The notes: generated by a model not told the origin, from the letters alone. A stretch of DNA of 59,917 nt from Saprospiraceae bacterium (GCA_022842725.1 JALHOZ010000027.1:1-59917); one strand, 5' to 3'; numbered from the stretch's first letter, positions 1-10,137 are shown. Made by a program: numbers and translations.

Positions 1-113
1 TCACTTTGATCCGGAATTAGTGGTTCACTTTACTCCGGAATTAGTGGTTCACTTTACTCCGGAATTAGTGGTTCACTTTACTCCGGAATTAGTGGTTCAC
101 TTTACTCCGGAAT
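1..113. repeat. 24-bp tandem repeat at the contig edge
   Basis: Four essentially identical 24-bp units run head to tail from 11 to 106, with partial copies at both edges (1-10 and 107-113). Each unit contains CCGGAATTAGTGG and TTCACTTTACT. There are no spacers between units. A contig starting inside such a repeat suggests a multicopy sequence that broke the assembly. Short tandem motifs of this kind occur at the ends of some insertion sequences, for example IS21-type elements, but no transposase is visible here, so that link is a guess. The units carry in-frame TAG codons that cut the ORF running to 299. Confidence 0.8.
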
Positions 114-299
114 ACTCACTCTAATACGGAAGTGATATCGGAAAGATTTAATGTTGAGTCAGGTGAATGGGAAAGCATTAGGTGGAATCGAAAAAAGAAG
201 GATTATGAAGTAGTACAATGGAATTCACAATTAAATAAAAACGAAGTCGTGAAGTGGAATCCAGAAACTAGAACATATGAAAAGGTATTAGAAAAATAA
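93..299 (+). pseudogene. C-terminal remnant of an ORF interrupted by the tandem repeat
   Basis: This frame is open from the last TAG inside the 24-bp repeat (90-92) to TAA at 297-299. It has no convincing start codon. From about 123 it encodes a charged, Trp/Asn-rich tail that includes GEWESIRWN, VVQWN and VVKWNPETRTYEKV, an irregular W-N repeat. The coding look starts exactly where the repeat stops, so the upstream part was probably displaced by insertion of the repeat-bearing element or lost off the contig. I do not recognise the family. It could also be a fortuitous ORF, but the composition argues against that. Confidence 0.45.
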
Positions 300-488
300 T
301 CGGAAAGCTTGGTAATAAATTAATTAAAATTCTATAAATGAAAATTATAGTTAATTAATGTACCCTGAAAGTTAATATTTTAATATTAGAGATTATGGAC
401 ACTTTTATTTATATGAATAATTATCTGTGTTCAATAATCTGGATATTTTGGATAAATCAATTACTACGGAATTTCTTAAAAATCATTT

Positions 489-3400
489 CTACTTTATCAA
501 TACCACTTTGTGCTGAAAAACTTCACCATCAACTGATATAACCACTTGATATACGCCACCAGACAAATGTTCGCATGAAAGTGAAGGCGTGCTTCTAGAT
601 TCTTCTTTGGTAACATTTTGGGTTTCAGTCAACTTATTACCCAACATATCAAACAGTGTCATGGTAAGGTTTTCGAATAAACCCTCCACTTTACAAAAAA
701 TCAAACCATTGGTAGGATTGGGGTATATGCTCGTTGTAATTCCTGATGAATGTTGAACTGAAACCTTAGCGATATCCGAATAGGTCTGTTTGCCGTCAAA
801 ATCAACTTGTTCAAGTTGATACTGGTAGATACCGGATCGGAGAATATCTTTATCAAGATACAGGTAATCAACAGGTTTGTCCGAGTTGCCTGCTCCATCT
901 ATCTTTCCAATTGATTTGAAAGTTTCGTTTTGAAAACTTCTTAGTAAAACAAAATAGGCATTATTTCTTTCAGCCTGTGTTGTCCATATTACTTCATTAT
1001 ATTGATTCTCTTTGTCATAGAAAGCATCAAAATCTGAAAGTTCTACAGGTAAAGGAGAAGCGGCCACAAAATTCAGTGGAATAGTTAAACCCAATAAACC
1101 ACCATGATAAAGTAGCTGAATTCTCAAAGGCAAGACCGAGTCATCTATCAACTGAGGATGTGTATACGCCATTTCCATTGTATTATGAGAAATAATCTGC
1201 GGTTGGCCAAGAATTCCGTAACGCACCGGATCGGACGCCATTTGCCCGTTTGTAACTATTTGTCCTTGTTTATTGGTTATCCTGAATCCCATACCTGTAA
1301 TAAAGGATGCTTTTAATGTAAAAACTGTATTTGTTGAACCATCGGCTGTGACAATAACCGGAGGATTGGCCCCGTAGACATTCGTGTTATTATAAAATAC
1401 TTCACGTCTTGTACCGCCTCCCGAAATAGGTAAAACAGTCGACCCTGTGAAAGACTGAATGTAAGGGGGCACCAAAACTGTTTGCTGTGAATTTGGATTT
1501 TGTACAGTTACCGAAGTATTGTACAAGGAATATATTCCCTCGCAATTGGCTTCATATACCCTGACCCAATAGACTGTATTTGGTTTTAAACCTGTGACGG
1601 TTACAGAGTTTCCATTTCCGTTATAAATCACTTGCTCTCCGGAGCCGGAATAAACAGAATTGGCAGTTGGATCTGTACCATTGGCCGGTGCCATAAATTG
1701 ATTTAAGGTATTGATTTTAACAACCCTTCTTGTTCCGTTTCCATTTGACCAGTTGACGGTGAATTGTTGGGTGGAGACGAAAGAGAAGGAGAGGGTTTGG
1801 GCTTGTGATGTTGGAGCTATACAGTCTTCTGCTATTTTGCTAGTTGGATTTTCTAAGGCAGGTGACTTTAAATATTTTGGAGTTTCACAAGAATATTCAA
1901 ATATTCTAAAATGATATTGAACTCCTCTTGATAAGTTTCTTACTGTAACATTTGAACCGGCCCCATTATAAATAACAAATTCATCTGGACCTAAAATGCT
2001 TCCACTACCAAAATTTGAATTAGCGTAGTAATACTGGCCATCAATTGGAACTCCGTTAACTGGAGAATTGGCTTTTGCTACCACGATTCTATTGGTTCCA
2101 TCACCATTCTCCCATTGTAAAGTCATTTGAGAAGAGGAAACGTATGAGAATGAGATATTAGATGCTTGTATCGTTGAAATGGGATTTTTCGAAATGGTAA
2201 CAGGCTTTGAGGTGGATGTACATCCATTTTGATCAAATATAGTTACAAAATAGACTCCGGGCTCTGATACCACAATTTCCTGAATTGTATCTCCGGTTGA
2301 CCACATATATTTTTCCGTAATTGGAGCAGATAATATTATTGATTCTTCACCACAAAATGAAACATTATCTAAAGGGTATATAGAAAATTGATTGAAAGCA
2401 CTTGTACAACCTCCTACCACAAAATATATAGTATCAGTTAAACCATTATATTCTATCACTCCAAATGTTTCACCAATATTTTTCCCGATAAACGCATCTT
2501 TTTCTTGATCAAAATACACGATATTTGAGTTGTCTACCTTTGTAATGATTTTATCACTAAAGTGATTTAATCCTGTTGAAAAAGTCTCAAAGACACAAAA
2601 ATATTCAGGATAAAACTCTTCGTTTATATCAAGAAACTTGATATCAGGATCGACTATGAATTCTGTTATTCTCTCTGACACAATTATATTTATAGATAAT
2701 GTATCATAAACAAGTATTACACTATCATGTTTGCTATAAAATCCTTTAAGTATAACTCTTTGCAAATCTAAGTAATTGGAATTTATATCTACAGGAAAAT
2801 TAAATACACCTGTTAAATTCAAATTTTTAGCCTGATTTCTAACAATATATGTTTCACCTTGAAATTCAAGCTCTAAATAATTTAGACCTACTGTATCTTT
2901 TAGATCAATAGTAACGTTCATTTCATCATCTACATTAAATGAACTATTAAATGAAGGTCCAACAATTTTGAATTTATTATTATCTCTACGAATTGAAAGT
3001 AATAATTGAGTGCTTTCATCTTGGTAATTTATATCTTCTGAAGATCGAATATCAATATTTTCTTCATCCTTAAAATTTGGAGTTGACGGAATTGATCCAA
3101 ATTTTGAACTTAAAATAGGTGAATTCAATAAGTCTAACACTTTATTTCCTATTTGTGTACTATTAGTTTCTCTATTATTTAGGACTGCATGTACTTTGCC
3201 ATCAGAAATTGTAGTATTTATTGGTAATTGGTCTGTGTTTGAAGAAGCGAGTTGGCTTGGCACTGACACAATAAAATCGCTATCACTTAGAAAAAAACTA
3301 ATATTCAGGGCATCCAAAAGTCCTTCAGTTGCTTTCATGAATTGTTCTACAGGATCATAAAATTTTAAAGCTATCGTTCCAACTTCAAAGAAGTCAAAAA

Positions 3401-6400
3401 TTCCTTGTTTTAAAGTTTTATCAATAGACGATATTTTTCCTATTGAAGTTACAATTGAGCTTAACCCTTTAAATTGAGAAATTGTATTGGTAAATTCTAA
3501 AGGTAATGTTGGATCATATGGCAATAATGATTTCCCCTCTAACATGTCACCAGCAATTAAATGTGACCTAAGCAATGTTTCAGGATAAATTATTCCTCCT
3601 TTTGATTTGTCAATCTGCATGTTGGATAAGGCGTCTGTTATAGTAAATGTGCTAGGTATTAATCGTGAATCTTTTTTAATTATCGAATTAATAAATTTTA
3701 TGTCTTGTGATTTTGGGTTGAAAAAATTTTGAAAATCAACGTATCCTCCAATAGTCCCTCTTTCAAGATAGTTTAACCCTTCTACATGACGCTTGGAAAT
3801 ATCAGCCCATGGAGTTCCATTATGTGGTGTACCTATTGTAATAAATTTATTTATAAATCCATTTTCATAATTTTTATATGGTTCATCAGAATGATTACCT
3901 CTTCTAAAATATAAATTTGAATGGTCGGCTAATGCCGCTCTTGGTATCAAGCCTCCCATACTGTGCCCTATATAATCAACCCGATTACATGCATATCCTG
4001 CATTTCTCATTTTTAATATCACCCTTGCAAATGTTCCATTTATTCCATATGGGTCTCCGGTAAGAAAATTTTGAGCATTTTTACTAATACTTGTACCGGA
4101 ATTGTATTTCAATAAATCAACAATTTTAAATCTTCTACCATCTTGCTTAAAATTGGAGGTAGAATGTGCAAAATCAAAGAATGTGTTTTCATCACCCCCA
4201 ATGCCATGTACCATCATTAATGGCGGTCTAACAATAGTTAGTTTTTTAATAAATATTTCGGTTGGGGCATCAACATAATTTATTGTAAATGTAGCATCTA
4301 CTGTCCTTTCACCTTCATTGATATCATTTGGATTATTCCCAACATAATCATCTGGTGCTACATACCAAAAGTAATAATTTTGTTTATTAAGCGTATTATC
4401 ATTAGCGCTTAAAGTTGTAATATTGTTTGCTTCTAGTGAATAAACATTTGGCTCGATGGCTACTTTCACTTTTCCTAATAGCTTTGAATTTCCAGGATTA
4501 TTCAAATCATTCAATGATACTGAAACGTTACTTATTTGACTACCAATTGTTTGATTTATTTTAGATAAATTCATAATGATTCTAGCTGTTCCGTCTGCTG
4601 CAATACCTTTTGGAGCAGTTCTTAAAATAGTTGTAGGATAGCTCTTGTCCCATTCTAAAGTAACTTTGATGTTAGATGAAATATTATTTACAACATTAAA
4701 TTTTGCAGAAATATCCTGATTTTCAGGATAGAAGTTATCTTGAACTCGAATTTTGAAATTTTCTCCAATTGAGCTTAACTTTATTGTAAATGAAAGTAGG
4801 ACTGGTTTGTTTACGAATTCTTGTCCATTTATTGTTTCAATTTTTTGCCAATTAATCCCTCCATTTTCAGATACAAAAATTGAATAACTATATTTCCGCT
4901 TACTACCAATCATAGAATATTGTGATCCTTTAATCATTTGATCTTGAAATTCTACTTCTATATCTTCATTTATTGTGGTACTGAATGGAGTTTTTAATCC
5001 AGTAAGTCTCAAATTTAAAAAAGAATTATTTAAGATTGGATTTAATAAAAATGTTTGAGAACTTGAAGTTTTAGTTTTAATGTCAATTCCTTGTACCGTA
5101 TATCTTCCGGGGATTAAATGTGTGTTCGTTTGATAATCATAAATAAATTCGCCGGAGCTGTTTATACTAATATCATTAATTTCCTGAAAATAACCAGAAG
5201 TACTTGAAATTATAAGTTTTGCTTTTTCGTTTTGAGTAAATTTTTTTCCTAGAATAGAAACCACCTCCCCGAAGTTTACATTTGCGGAGTTTAATGTTAT
5301 TTTAGGTTTTGTTAATGGTGGGTTATTACTCACAGTTAATAGAGCGATATTACTTTCAGCAGATTTTGTTCCATTACAGTTAGAAATTTGACAAGAATAC
5401 CCGTTTCCGTTATCTGCTAAAGTAAGAGGAGGAGTTGTATAGGTTTGCTCAGTTGCAATCGGAATATCGATTCCATTTTTTCTCCATTGATATGTGAAAG
5501 GTGGAGTGCCGGTGGTGGTAACAGAAAATGTTGCTGTGTTCCCTACTATTGCTGTTTGATTTGAAGGGGGTGATGTAATCGAAACGGGTACACAATTGCT
5601 TGTAACCGTAAGAACTGCGCTATTACTAGTAGCATTATTGGTTCCATTACAATTGGTTACAAAACAATTATAGTTACTTCCATTATCGGAAAGGTCTAGT
5701 GGAGGTGTGGTATATGTTGCATTTGTTGCATTTGGAATATCCATTCCATTTTTTCTCCATTGGTATGTATAAGGAGGAGTTCCAGAGGTAGTAACTTCTA
5801 GGTTTATTGTAGAACCAATAGAAAATGTTTGATTTTGAGGATGGGATATAACGGAGATTGGCATGCATTCTGTATTTAAATGGGAAAGGTCAAATCTCCA
5901 AACGCCTTTACTACTGGAATAGTCTCCACTCCTTGAACAATATAAGTAATTTTCGTAAATTTCTAAATCTGTAACGTGCATTCTTGGAGAACCGCCGATT
6001 TGAAAAAAAATTGGTTCTGGAAAACCGATGCTCATTGACTCCCAATTAATGCCAAAATTTCTTGAATAAAATATTTCTCCATTGTTAATGCCTGCTATTA
6101 ATATATTCTCATGTTCAATAAAATCATTCACAAAAATAAATCTATTTGTTGGGGTATTGATGTTTATGTTCAAAACAAGATTCCAATTTTCTCCATTATT
6201 ATCTGAATAATAGATTCCATTTTCTGTGCCAATAAATAATCTGTTATTAAAATTATAAATGGAATGAGCGTTAATATTTAATAATCCACTATTTACGAAA
6301 TTCCAAGAATCTCCGTTATCATTTGAACGCAATATACCCTTATTAGTAGCACTAAATAGAAATCCATCAAGTTCAACAAATTGTCTAGTGTAAGTTGAAT

Positions 6401-7706
6401 TATTTGAAAAATTTGTTATTTGATTCCAATTAGCTCCATTATCAGATGACTTGAAAATATTACTACCACCAACAATTAAATTACTATTTTTATAATGTAA
6501 TGCTTCGGCACTAAAATTAAAAATTTTATTCCAAGTATTGTTTGTATGGTTTTTTTTAAATAAACCATATCCGCTAGCTGCATAAAATGTATTATCGAAG
6601 TAATAGAGTTTTAGGGCATCACCAGGTTTAAATCCTAGGTTTACTTCAGTAAAATTATTTTCGACTTCATTATATTCGAATATTCCTGAATATGTGCTTG
6701 CGAAAATTTTATTTGGCATGGATTTGACAGAATAAGCTTCTACAGTTGCATAAGGAAATTCTAATCCATGATTGCTTTGTTTCCAAGTATTGTCGTCATA
6801 TATAACAATACCTCCAATCTTACTACCAATAAAAAGTTTATCTTTCCTTAAAATTGAATTTATTGGAAATCCTGAAAAATTATCCACTAGACGTTCCCAT
6901 ATATTTGTAATGTTATTATAGTTAAATATACCTTGTGGTGATCCTGCTATGAGCTCAAAATTTGTTGAGTATAAAGAAGTGACACCTTCAAGTCCATTAT
7001 TTTGTATTAACCAACTTTCACCAAGATTGTCTGAAATTAAAATTGAAAAACTTGATGCAACAAATATTCGATTATTGAAGTAGGCCATACTTGTAAATAT
7101 CTCTCCAGAAGAAAATACAGTAAACCAGCTTTCACCTCCGTTAGTAGATTTCAATATTTTACCAAGGCCAGTACTAGCAAAAAGATTTGATCCAATTGAT
7201 AATATTGATACCACTCTAGATTCATTTGAAGTTCTCGTCCAGTTAACTCCTTCATCAGAAGAAACAAATATTCCTTCCTGGCCACAAATTATTAACTTGT
7301 TATCATATTTTATAATATTATTTAATAATATTATATTGTAATTAGTAATTGGTATTAAATTCCAATTCCGACCAAAATCATCAGATTTGTATAATTTCCC
7401 TTGTGACAAAATATAAAGAGTATTATCAACTTCAACGAGATTCTCTACCCAAGGAATTTCACTACAATTTTGCCAGCTTAATCCTTCATTTATCGATTTG
7501 AATACACCGCCTCCAAATGTTCCAATATAAATAGTGTCCTCTATTGAACATATCCCATTTATATTTGGGCCATATGGACCATTTAATTTCTCCCATTGTG
7601 CTGTAGATGGAAAAGATAATCCGATATAAATCAGAATGAATATTAAGGTTATTTTAATCTTTGGTGTTCTATTTGTTTTGGGGATAGACGTAACTAACAT
7701 TTTCAT
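489..7706 (-). CDS. Giant secreted T9SS protein: Asp-box propeller, Ig-like, lipase-like hydrolase and Fn3 domains
   Basis: This 2405-aa exported protein begins with a basic, hydrophobic signal peptide ending near STAQ (about residue 37). Residues ~40-600 carry many SxDxGxxW-type Asp boxes (SDNNGENW, SINEGLSW), as in BNR/sortilin-like beta-propellers. Two Ig-like modules follow (~612-800; YQWRKNG appears in both). The alpha/beta-hydrolase region has an oxyanion-type HGIGG near 1166 and a GHSMG elbow with Ser1249. A PKD-like segment and two Fn3-like repeats (~1846 and ~1975) come next. The end is a type A T9SS sorting domain (IYPNPTNG, ~2325-2405). The protein is probably released or anchored at the cell surface. 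The start could instead be the ATG two codons downstream. The hydrolase substrate is unknown; lipase/PGAP1-like is the closest impression. Confidence 0.9.
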   Translation of the reverse strand: MKMLVTSIPKTNRTPKIKITLIFILIYIGLSFPSTAQWEKLNGPYGPNINGICSIEDTIYIGTFGGGVFKSINEGLSWQNCSEIPWVENLVEVDNTLYILSQGKLYKSDDFGRNWNLIPITNYNIILLNNIIKYDNKLIICGQEGIFVSSDEGVNWTRTSNESRVVSILSIGSNLFASTGLGKILKSTNGGESWFTVFSSGEIFTSMAYFNNRIFVASSFSILISDNLGESWLIQNNGLEGVTSLYSTNFELIAGSPQGIFNYNNITNIWERLVDNFSGFPINSILRKDKLFIGSKIGGIVIYDDNTWKQSNHGLEFPYATVEAYSVKSMPNKIFASTYSGIFEYNEVENNFTEVNLGFKPGDALKLYYFDNTFYAASGYGLFKKNHTNNTWNKIFNFSAEALHYKNSNLIVGGSNIFKSSDNGANWNQITNFSNNSTYTRQFVELDGFLFSATNKGILRSNDNGDSWNFVNSGLLNINAHSIYNFNNRLFIGTENGIYYSDNNGENWNLVLNININTPTNRFIFVNDFIEHENILIAGINNGEIFYSRNFGINWESMSIGFPEPIFFQIGGSPRMHVTDLEIYENYLYCSRSGDYSSSKGVWRFDLSHLNTECMPISVISHPQNQTFSIGSTINLEVTTSGTPPYTYQWRKNGMDIPNATNATYTTPPLDLSDNGSNYNCFVTNCNGTNNATSNSAVLTVTSNCVPVSITSPPSNQTAIVGNTATFSVTTTGTPPFTYQWRKNGIDIPIATEQTYTTPPLTLADNGNGYSCQISNCNGTKSAESNIALLTVSNNPPLTKPKITLNSANVNFGEVVSILGKKFTQNEKAKLIISSTSGYFQEINDISINSSGEFIYDYQTNTHLIPGRYTVQGIDIKTKTSSSQTFLLNPILNNSFLNLRLTGLKTPFSTTINEDIEVEFQDQMIKGSQYSMIGSKRKYSYSIFVSENGGINWQKIETINGQEFVNKPVLLSFTIKLSSIGENFKIRVQDNFYPENQDISAKFNVVNNISSNIKVTLEWDKSYPTTILRTAPKGIAADGTARIIMNLSKINQTIGSQISNVSVSLNDLNNPGNSKLLGKVKVAIEPNVYSLEANNITTLSANDNTLNKQNYYFWYVAPDDYVGNNPNDINEGERTVDATFTINYVDAPTEIFIKKLTIVRPPLMMVHGIGGDENTFFDFAHSTSNFKQDGRRFKIVDLLKYNSGTSISKNAQNFLTGDPYGINGTFARVILKMRNAGYACNRVDYIGHSMGGLIPRAALADHSNLYFRRGNHSDEPYKNYENGFINKFITIGTPHNGTPWADISKRHVEGLNYLERGTIGGYVDFQNFFNPKSQDIKFINSIIKKDSRLIPSTFTITDALSNMQIDKSKGGIIYPETLLRSHLIAGDMLEGKSLLPYDPTLPLEFTNTISQFKGLSSIVTSIGKISSIDKTLKQGIFDFFEVGTIALKFYDPVEQFMKATEGLLDALNISFFLSDSDFIVSVPSQLASSNTDQLPINTTISDGKVHAVLNNRETNSTQIGNKVLDLLNSPILSSKFGSIPSTPNFKDEENIDIRSSEDINYQDESTQLLLSIRRDNNKFKIVGPSFNSSFNVDDEMNVTIDLKDTVGLNYLELEFQGETYIVRNQAKNLNLTGVFNFPVDINSNYLDLQRVILKGFYSKHDSVILVYDTLSINIIVSERITEFIVDPDIKFLDINEEFYPEYFCVFETFSTGLNHFSDKIITKVDNSNIVYFDQEKDAFIGKNIGETFGVIEYNGLTDTIYFVVGGCTSAFNQFSIYPLDNVSFCGEESIILSAPITEKYMWSTGDTIQEIVVSEPGVYFVTIFDQNGCTSTSKPVTISKNPISTIQASNISFSYVSSSQMTLQWENGDGTNRIVVAKANSPVNGVPIDGQYYYANSNFGSGSILGPDEFVIYNGAGSNVTVRNLSRGVQYHFRIFEYSCETPKYLKSPALENPTSKIAEDCIAPTSQAQTLSFSFVSTQQFTVNWSNGNGTRRVVKINTLNQFMAPANGTDPTANSVYSGSGEQVIYNGNGNSVTVTGLKPNTVYWVRVYEANCEGIYSLYNTSVTVQNPNSQQTVLVPPYIQSFTGSTVLPISGGGTRREVFYNNTNVYGANPPVIVTADGSTNTVFTLKASFITGMGFRITNKQGQIVTNGQMASDPVRYGILGQPQIISHNTMEMAYTHPQLIDDSVLPLRIQLLYHGGLLGLTIPLNFVAASPLPVELSDFDAFYDKENQYNEVIWTTQAERNNAYFVLLRSFQNETFKSIGKIDGAGNSDKPVDYLYLDKDILRSGIYQYQLEQVDFDGKQTYSDIAKVSVQHSSGITTSIYPNPTNGLIFCKVEGLFENLTMTLFDMLGNKLTETQNVTKEESRSTPSLSCEHLSGGVYQVVISVDGEVFQHKVVLIK

Positions 7707-8283
7707 TTTATTTGCTTTAAAAATTTTAGACCAAATGAATTTTTATTTTTAGATTGGTAAAAAAGTGACCAATATCATCAAAAAACACAAGATGATTTTT
7801 TCTTGAAACTTGATTTCGTGACTATTCTTTTGTAAGGGTAAAAAATGAGTATTTTCCATAAAAAATATATTTTGGTTTTTTGAAATATTTTACATCCTGA
7901 TATTAATATGACTATATATGATTCTTTTTATACTGTAATTTCTGCAATAAATATTAATGTTCGATATGCAATAGTACGAAATATTATTCTAAATATCAGT
8001 CATTTTTTAAAAATATTTTACCCTTAAATTGTATTACAGAAATATATAATCTAAAATAGTGATGGTTTTTTTGATTGAGAAAAGCGTAAAAATGATGGGC
8101 TTTTGATCAGAATATGAGATAAGATTTGCAATATTTATACTTTGCGTATCTTGAGGAGTAGTTTATAGTTCCGGAATATTGAAGACATCAAACATCGTCA
8201 TTTTTGTTCATTCGTTTGTGCTTTTAACAAACAGCTAGTTGATCGCGTCAAATGATGCAGCAATGAGCAGTGATAAGGATAGT
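7707..8283. other. Intergenic region, no gene found
   Basis: This is very AT-rich DNA between the downstream end of the recombinase gene and the upstream side of the 2405-aa gene. I see no ORF with coding character, no tRNA and no good TAnnTTTG promoter on the minus strand. The only structure is a weak hairpin at 7774-7796 (ATCATC/GATGAT) followed by a T-run on the plus strand, with no plus-strand gene in front of it. The region presumably holds the promoter of the 2405-aa gene. Confidence 0.5.
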
Positions 8284-9639
8284 TTATCTAAAAAACGGAT
8301 TGTCTTTCAACCTTACAGCATTTTCCTCTTCTGATATTTTGATATACTTCATAAAAGATTTTTCAGTTTTATGGCCTGTTATTTTCATAATTGCAATTGT
8401 ATCTGCGCCAGATAAATAAAGTAAGGTGGCACCCGTTCTTCTTGCAGTATGGCACGTTACCTTTTCATTTTTTGGTACATAATTAATTTCGGTTTTAGAA
8501 CCTTTAATTGTTTTAATAGGCACTCTTTCTGTTATTCCAGCCTTTAAGCATACTTCCTTTATATACTTGTTCAATTTTTGTTCATGTATAGAAGGAAGAA
8601 TATAATCATATTTTTCAAGAATTGATTTTACTAAAGGTTTTATTGGTACTTGTACTTTTGCGGTTGTTTTTAATGTAAATAAATTAAAGAAAATTCCATT
8701 TTCATTGATAACTATATGTTCTTTTGTTAACCTTCTAAAATCTGAAACCCTTAACGTTGTATAACAGCCTATTAAGAATAAGTCCCTGGCCTTGTCCAGG
8801 TGTGGTGTTGCCGTTAAATCTAAATCGAATATCATGTCCAGTTCTGATTGAGTTAAATAAACATTGTCCGCTTCAGAGGCTAATGTCTTAAACCATTTTT
8901 GTCTAAAGCAATCATTAGTGTGAATATTTTCTTCATAAGCTCTTGAAAGAACTGCTTTTAAACACTTAACTTGTTTCCCTATTGAATTTGTTAAATAGTC
9001 TTTGTCTGAAAAATATTTTAGAAATGCATCATAAAATTCTCTATCTATATGATTAAAATTAAGATTCCTTTTAATGATTGTTTGGTACAAATCAAATTGG
9101 GTTTTGAATTCTTTATACACTTTTGCAGATGACTTACGATATTGTTTTCTTACTCCCCCACTGGTTGTAAAAGTGATATCGCCACTATACAGCCCCTTAA
9201 TGAAATTCTCAATATATTCATTCAGCGTCACTGATTTTTCCAAAGGTTCAGAAGGTGTTTTCTGTACACTATTGAAGATAGAGTTAAGGTGAACTTTAAG
9301 TTCATCAAATGAAATAGCTTGTTTAAGAAACTCTTTATTGTGAATATAACTTTGGATTTCATCTTCCACATTCTTAATCCTTTGGTTGATATTTGCAAGT
9401 TCATTTTCCACATTATAATTCTCAATACTGTATTTCTTGATTATTTCCTTGAATGGTATAGCAACTTTACTTTTTGAGTTAATTGGTCTCATTGTATCCG
9501 CATCCCACAATTCAGGAATGATGGTTTTATCATCCCCTAGTGAGTACATAAATCGTTTTCCCTGATAATAAAACATACACCGGATAGATGTTTTAAAATC
9601 GGCATTCTGGTCCTTTAATTTGAATTGAATGTTGATCAT
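8284..9639 (-). CDS. Tyrosine-type site-specific recombinase/integrase
   Basis: This 451-aa integrase has the layout of Bacteroidota mobile-element recombinases: an N-terminal arm-binding region (~1-100), a SAM-like core-binding domain (~135-235) and a catalytic domain (~260-440). The catalytic set is complete: R297 (TTLRVSD), a probable beta-hairpin Lys at 324 or 328, H397-x-x-R400 (CHTARRTG), H423 (GHKTEKS) and the nucleophile Y432 (FMKYIKIS). It should therefore be active in integration and excision or in inversion. No excisionase or conjugation gene is visible nearby, and the partner att site cannot be identified. The element may extend leftward off the contig, or this may be a solitary integrase. 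A 12-bp-spaced GGTGYGG repeat lies just upstream of the start. Confidence 0.95.
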   Translation of the reverse strand: MINIQFKLKDQNADFKTSIRCMFYYQGKRFMYSLGDDKTIIPELWDADTMRPINSKSKVAIPFKEIIKKYSIENYNVENELANINQRIKNVEDEIQSYIHNKEFLKQAISFDELKVHLNSIFNSVQKTPSEPLEKSVTLNEYIENFIKGLYSGDITFTTSGGVRKQYRKSSAKVYKEFKTQFDLYQTIIKRNLNFNHIDREFYDAFLKYFSDKDYLTNSIGKQVKCLKAVLSRAYEENIHTNDCFRQKWFKTLASEADNVYLTQSELDMIFDLDLTATPHLDKARDLFLIGCYTTLRVSDFRRLTKEHIVINENGIFFNLFTLKTTAKVQVPIKPLVKSILEKYDYILPSIHEQKLNKYIKEVCLKAGITERVPIKTIKGSKTEINYVPKNEKVTCHTARRTGATLLYLSGADTIAIMKITGHKTEKSFMKYIKISEEENAVRLKDNPFFR

Positions 9640-9670
9640 GGTGTATCCTAATTGAGTGGTTTACGAATGG

Positions 9671-9701
9671 GGTGTGGTGTCGGGTGCGGTCAGAGGTGCG
9701 G
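9671..9701. repeat. Three GGTGYGG repeats at 12-bp spacing upstream of the integrase
   Basis: GGTGTGG at 9671-9677 and GGTGCGG at 9683-9689 and 9695-9701 start exactly 12 bp apart, 32 bp upstream of the integrase ATG. They form a G-rich patch in otherwise AT-rich DNA. Tyrosine recombinases of mobile elements bind arm-type repeats near their own gene, so these are candidates for arm or autoregulatory sites. That role is inferred. Confidence 0.5.
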
Positions 9702-9822
9702 TATTTCCTTTATCTTAATTAACTCTATTTTATAAAAAATAGTTCCATTGTGTTGATTTATAATTGATTATTATATAATGAAAATTAATGATATAAAATA
9801 TTTGACGTCCCGTCCAGTCCGC

Positions 9823-9854
9823 AAAGGCTTCAAGTTTACTTGAAGCCTTTTTTT
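9823..9854 (+). terminator. Hairpin plus T-run upstream of the GIY-YIG gene
   Basis: A perfect 12-bp stem (AAAGGCTTCAAG at 9823-9834 with CTTGAAGCCTTT at 9839-9850) has a TTTA loop and is followed by a T-run. It looks like an intrinsic terminator, yet no plus-strand gene precedes it, because the integrase is transcribed away from it. The stem is preceded by AGTCCGC, and a close relative of this sequence lies after the GIY-YIG gene. It may be an element boundary rather than an ordinary terminator. Confidence 0.65.
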
Positions 9855-9882
9855 ATTTAATTACTATTAAAATTGACTAATT

Positions 9883-10137
9883 GTGTATTTCGTATACATT
9901 ATCTACTGTCCGACACAAGACCTTTATTACAAAGGCTACACGGAAAATCTTTTCAGGAGGCTAATGGAACATAATGAAGGACTTTCCCGGTATACTTCAA
10001 CCAAAGGACTATGGACGTTGGTTTATCAAAAAATGTTTGAAACAAAACGGGAAGCTTTGATTGAAGAAAAACGAATAAAAAAACTTAATCGGGAGTCAGT
10101 ATTAAGGTTGATAGCAAATCAAAATATGGAGGATTGA
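9883..10137 (+). CDS. Small GIY-YIG nuclease-domain protein (UPF0213/YhbQ-like)
   Basis: This is an 84-aa single-domain GIY-YIG protein starting with GTG at 9883; an in-frame TGA lies at 9874-9876. The core motif is VYII (residues 4-7), then YYKGYT (15-20), then Arg in NLFRRLMEHN (22-31), a Thr/Lys-rich turn, and the conserved helix with Glu in REALIEEKRIKKLNRE. This is the usual full length for the family. Such proteins are predicted metal-dependent endonucleases, but their cellular role is mostly unknown. The gene is bracketed by paired terminator-like hairpins sharing AGTCCGCAAAGG, suggesting a small mobile cassette. It stands alone, with no cognate partner gene. Confidence 0.85.
   Translation: MYFVYIIYCPTQDLYYKGYTENLFRRLMEHNEGLSRYTSTKGLWTLVYQKMFETKREALIEEKRIKKLNRESVLRLIANQNMED

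Noticed and set aside
1-113. CRISPR array
   Set aside because: The 24-bp units are directly adjacent with no unique spacers and there are no cas genes.
489-10137. Integrative conjugative element spanning the left end
   Set aside because: Only an integrase is present, with no relaxase, T4SS, excisionase or second att site in the window.
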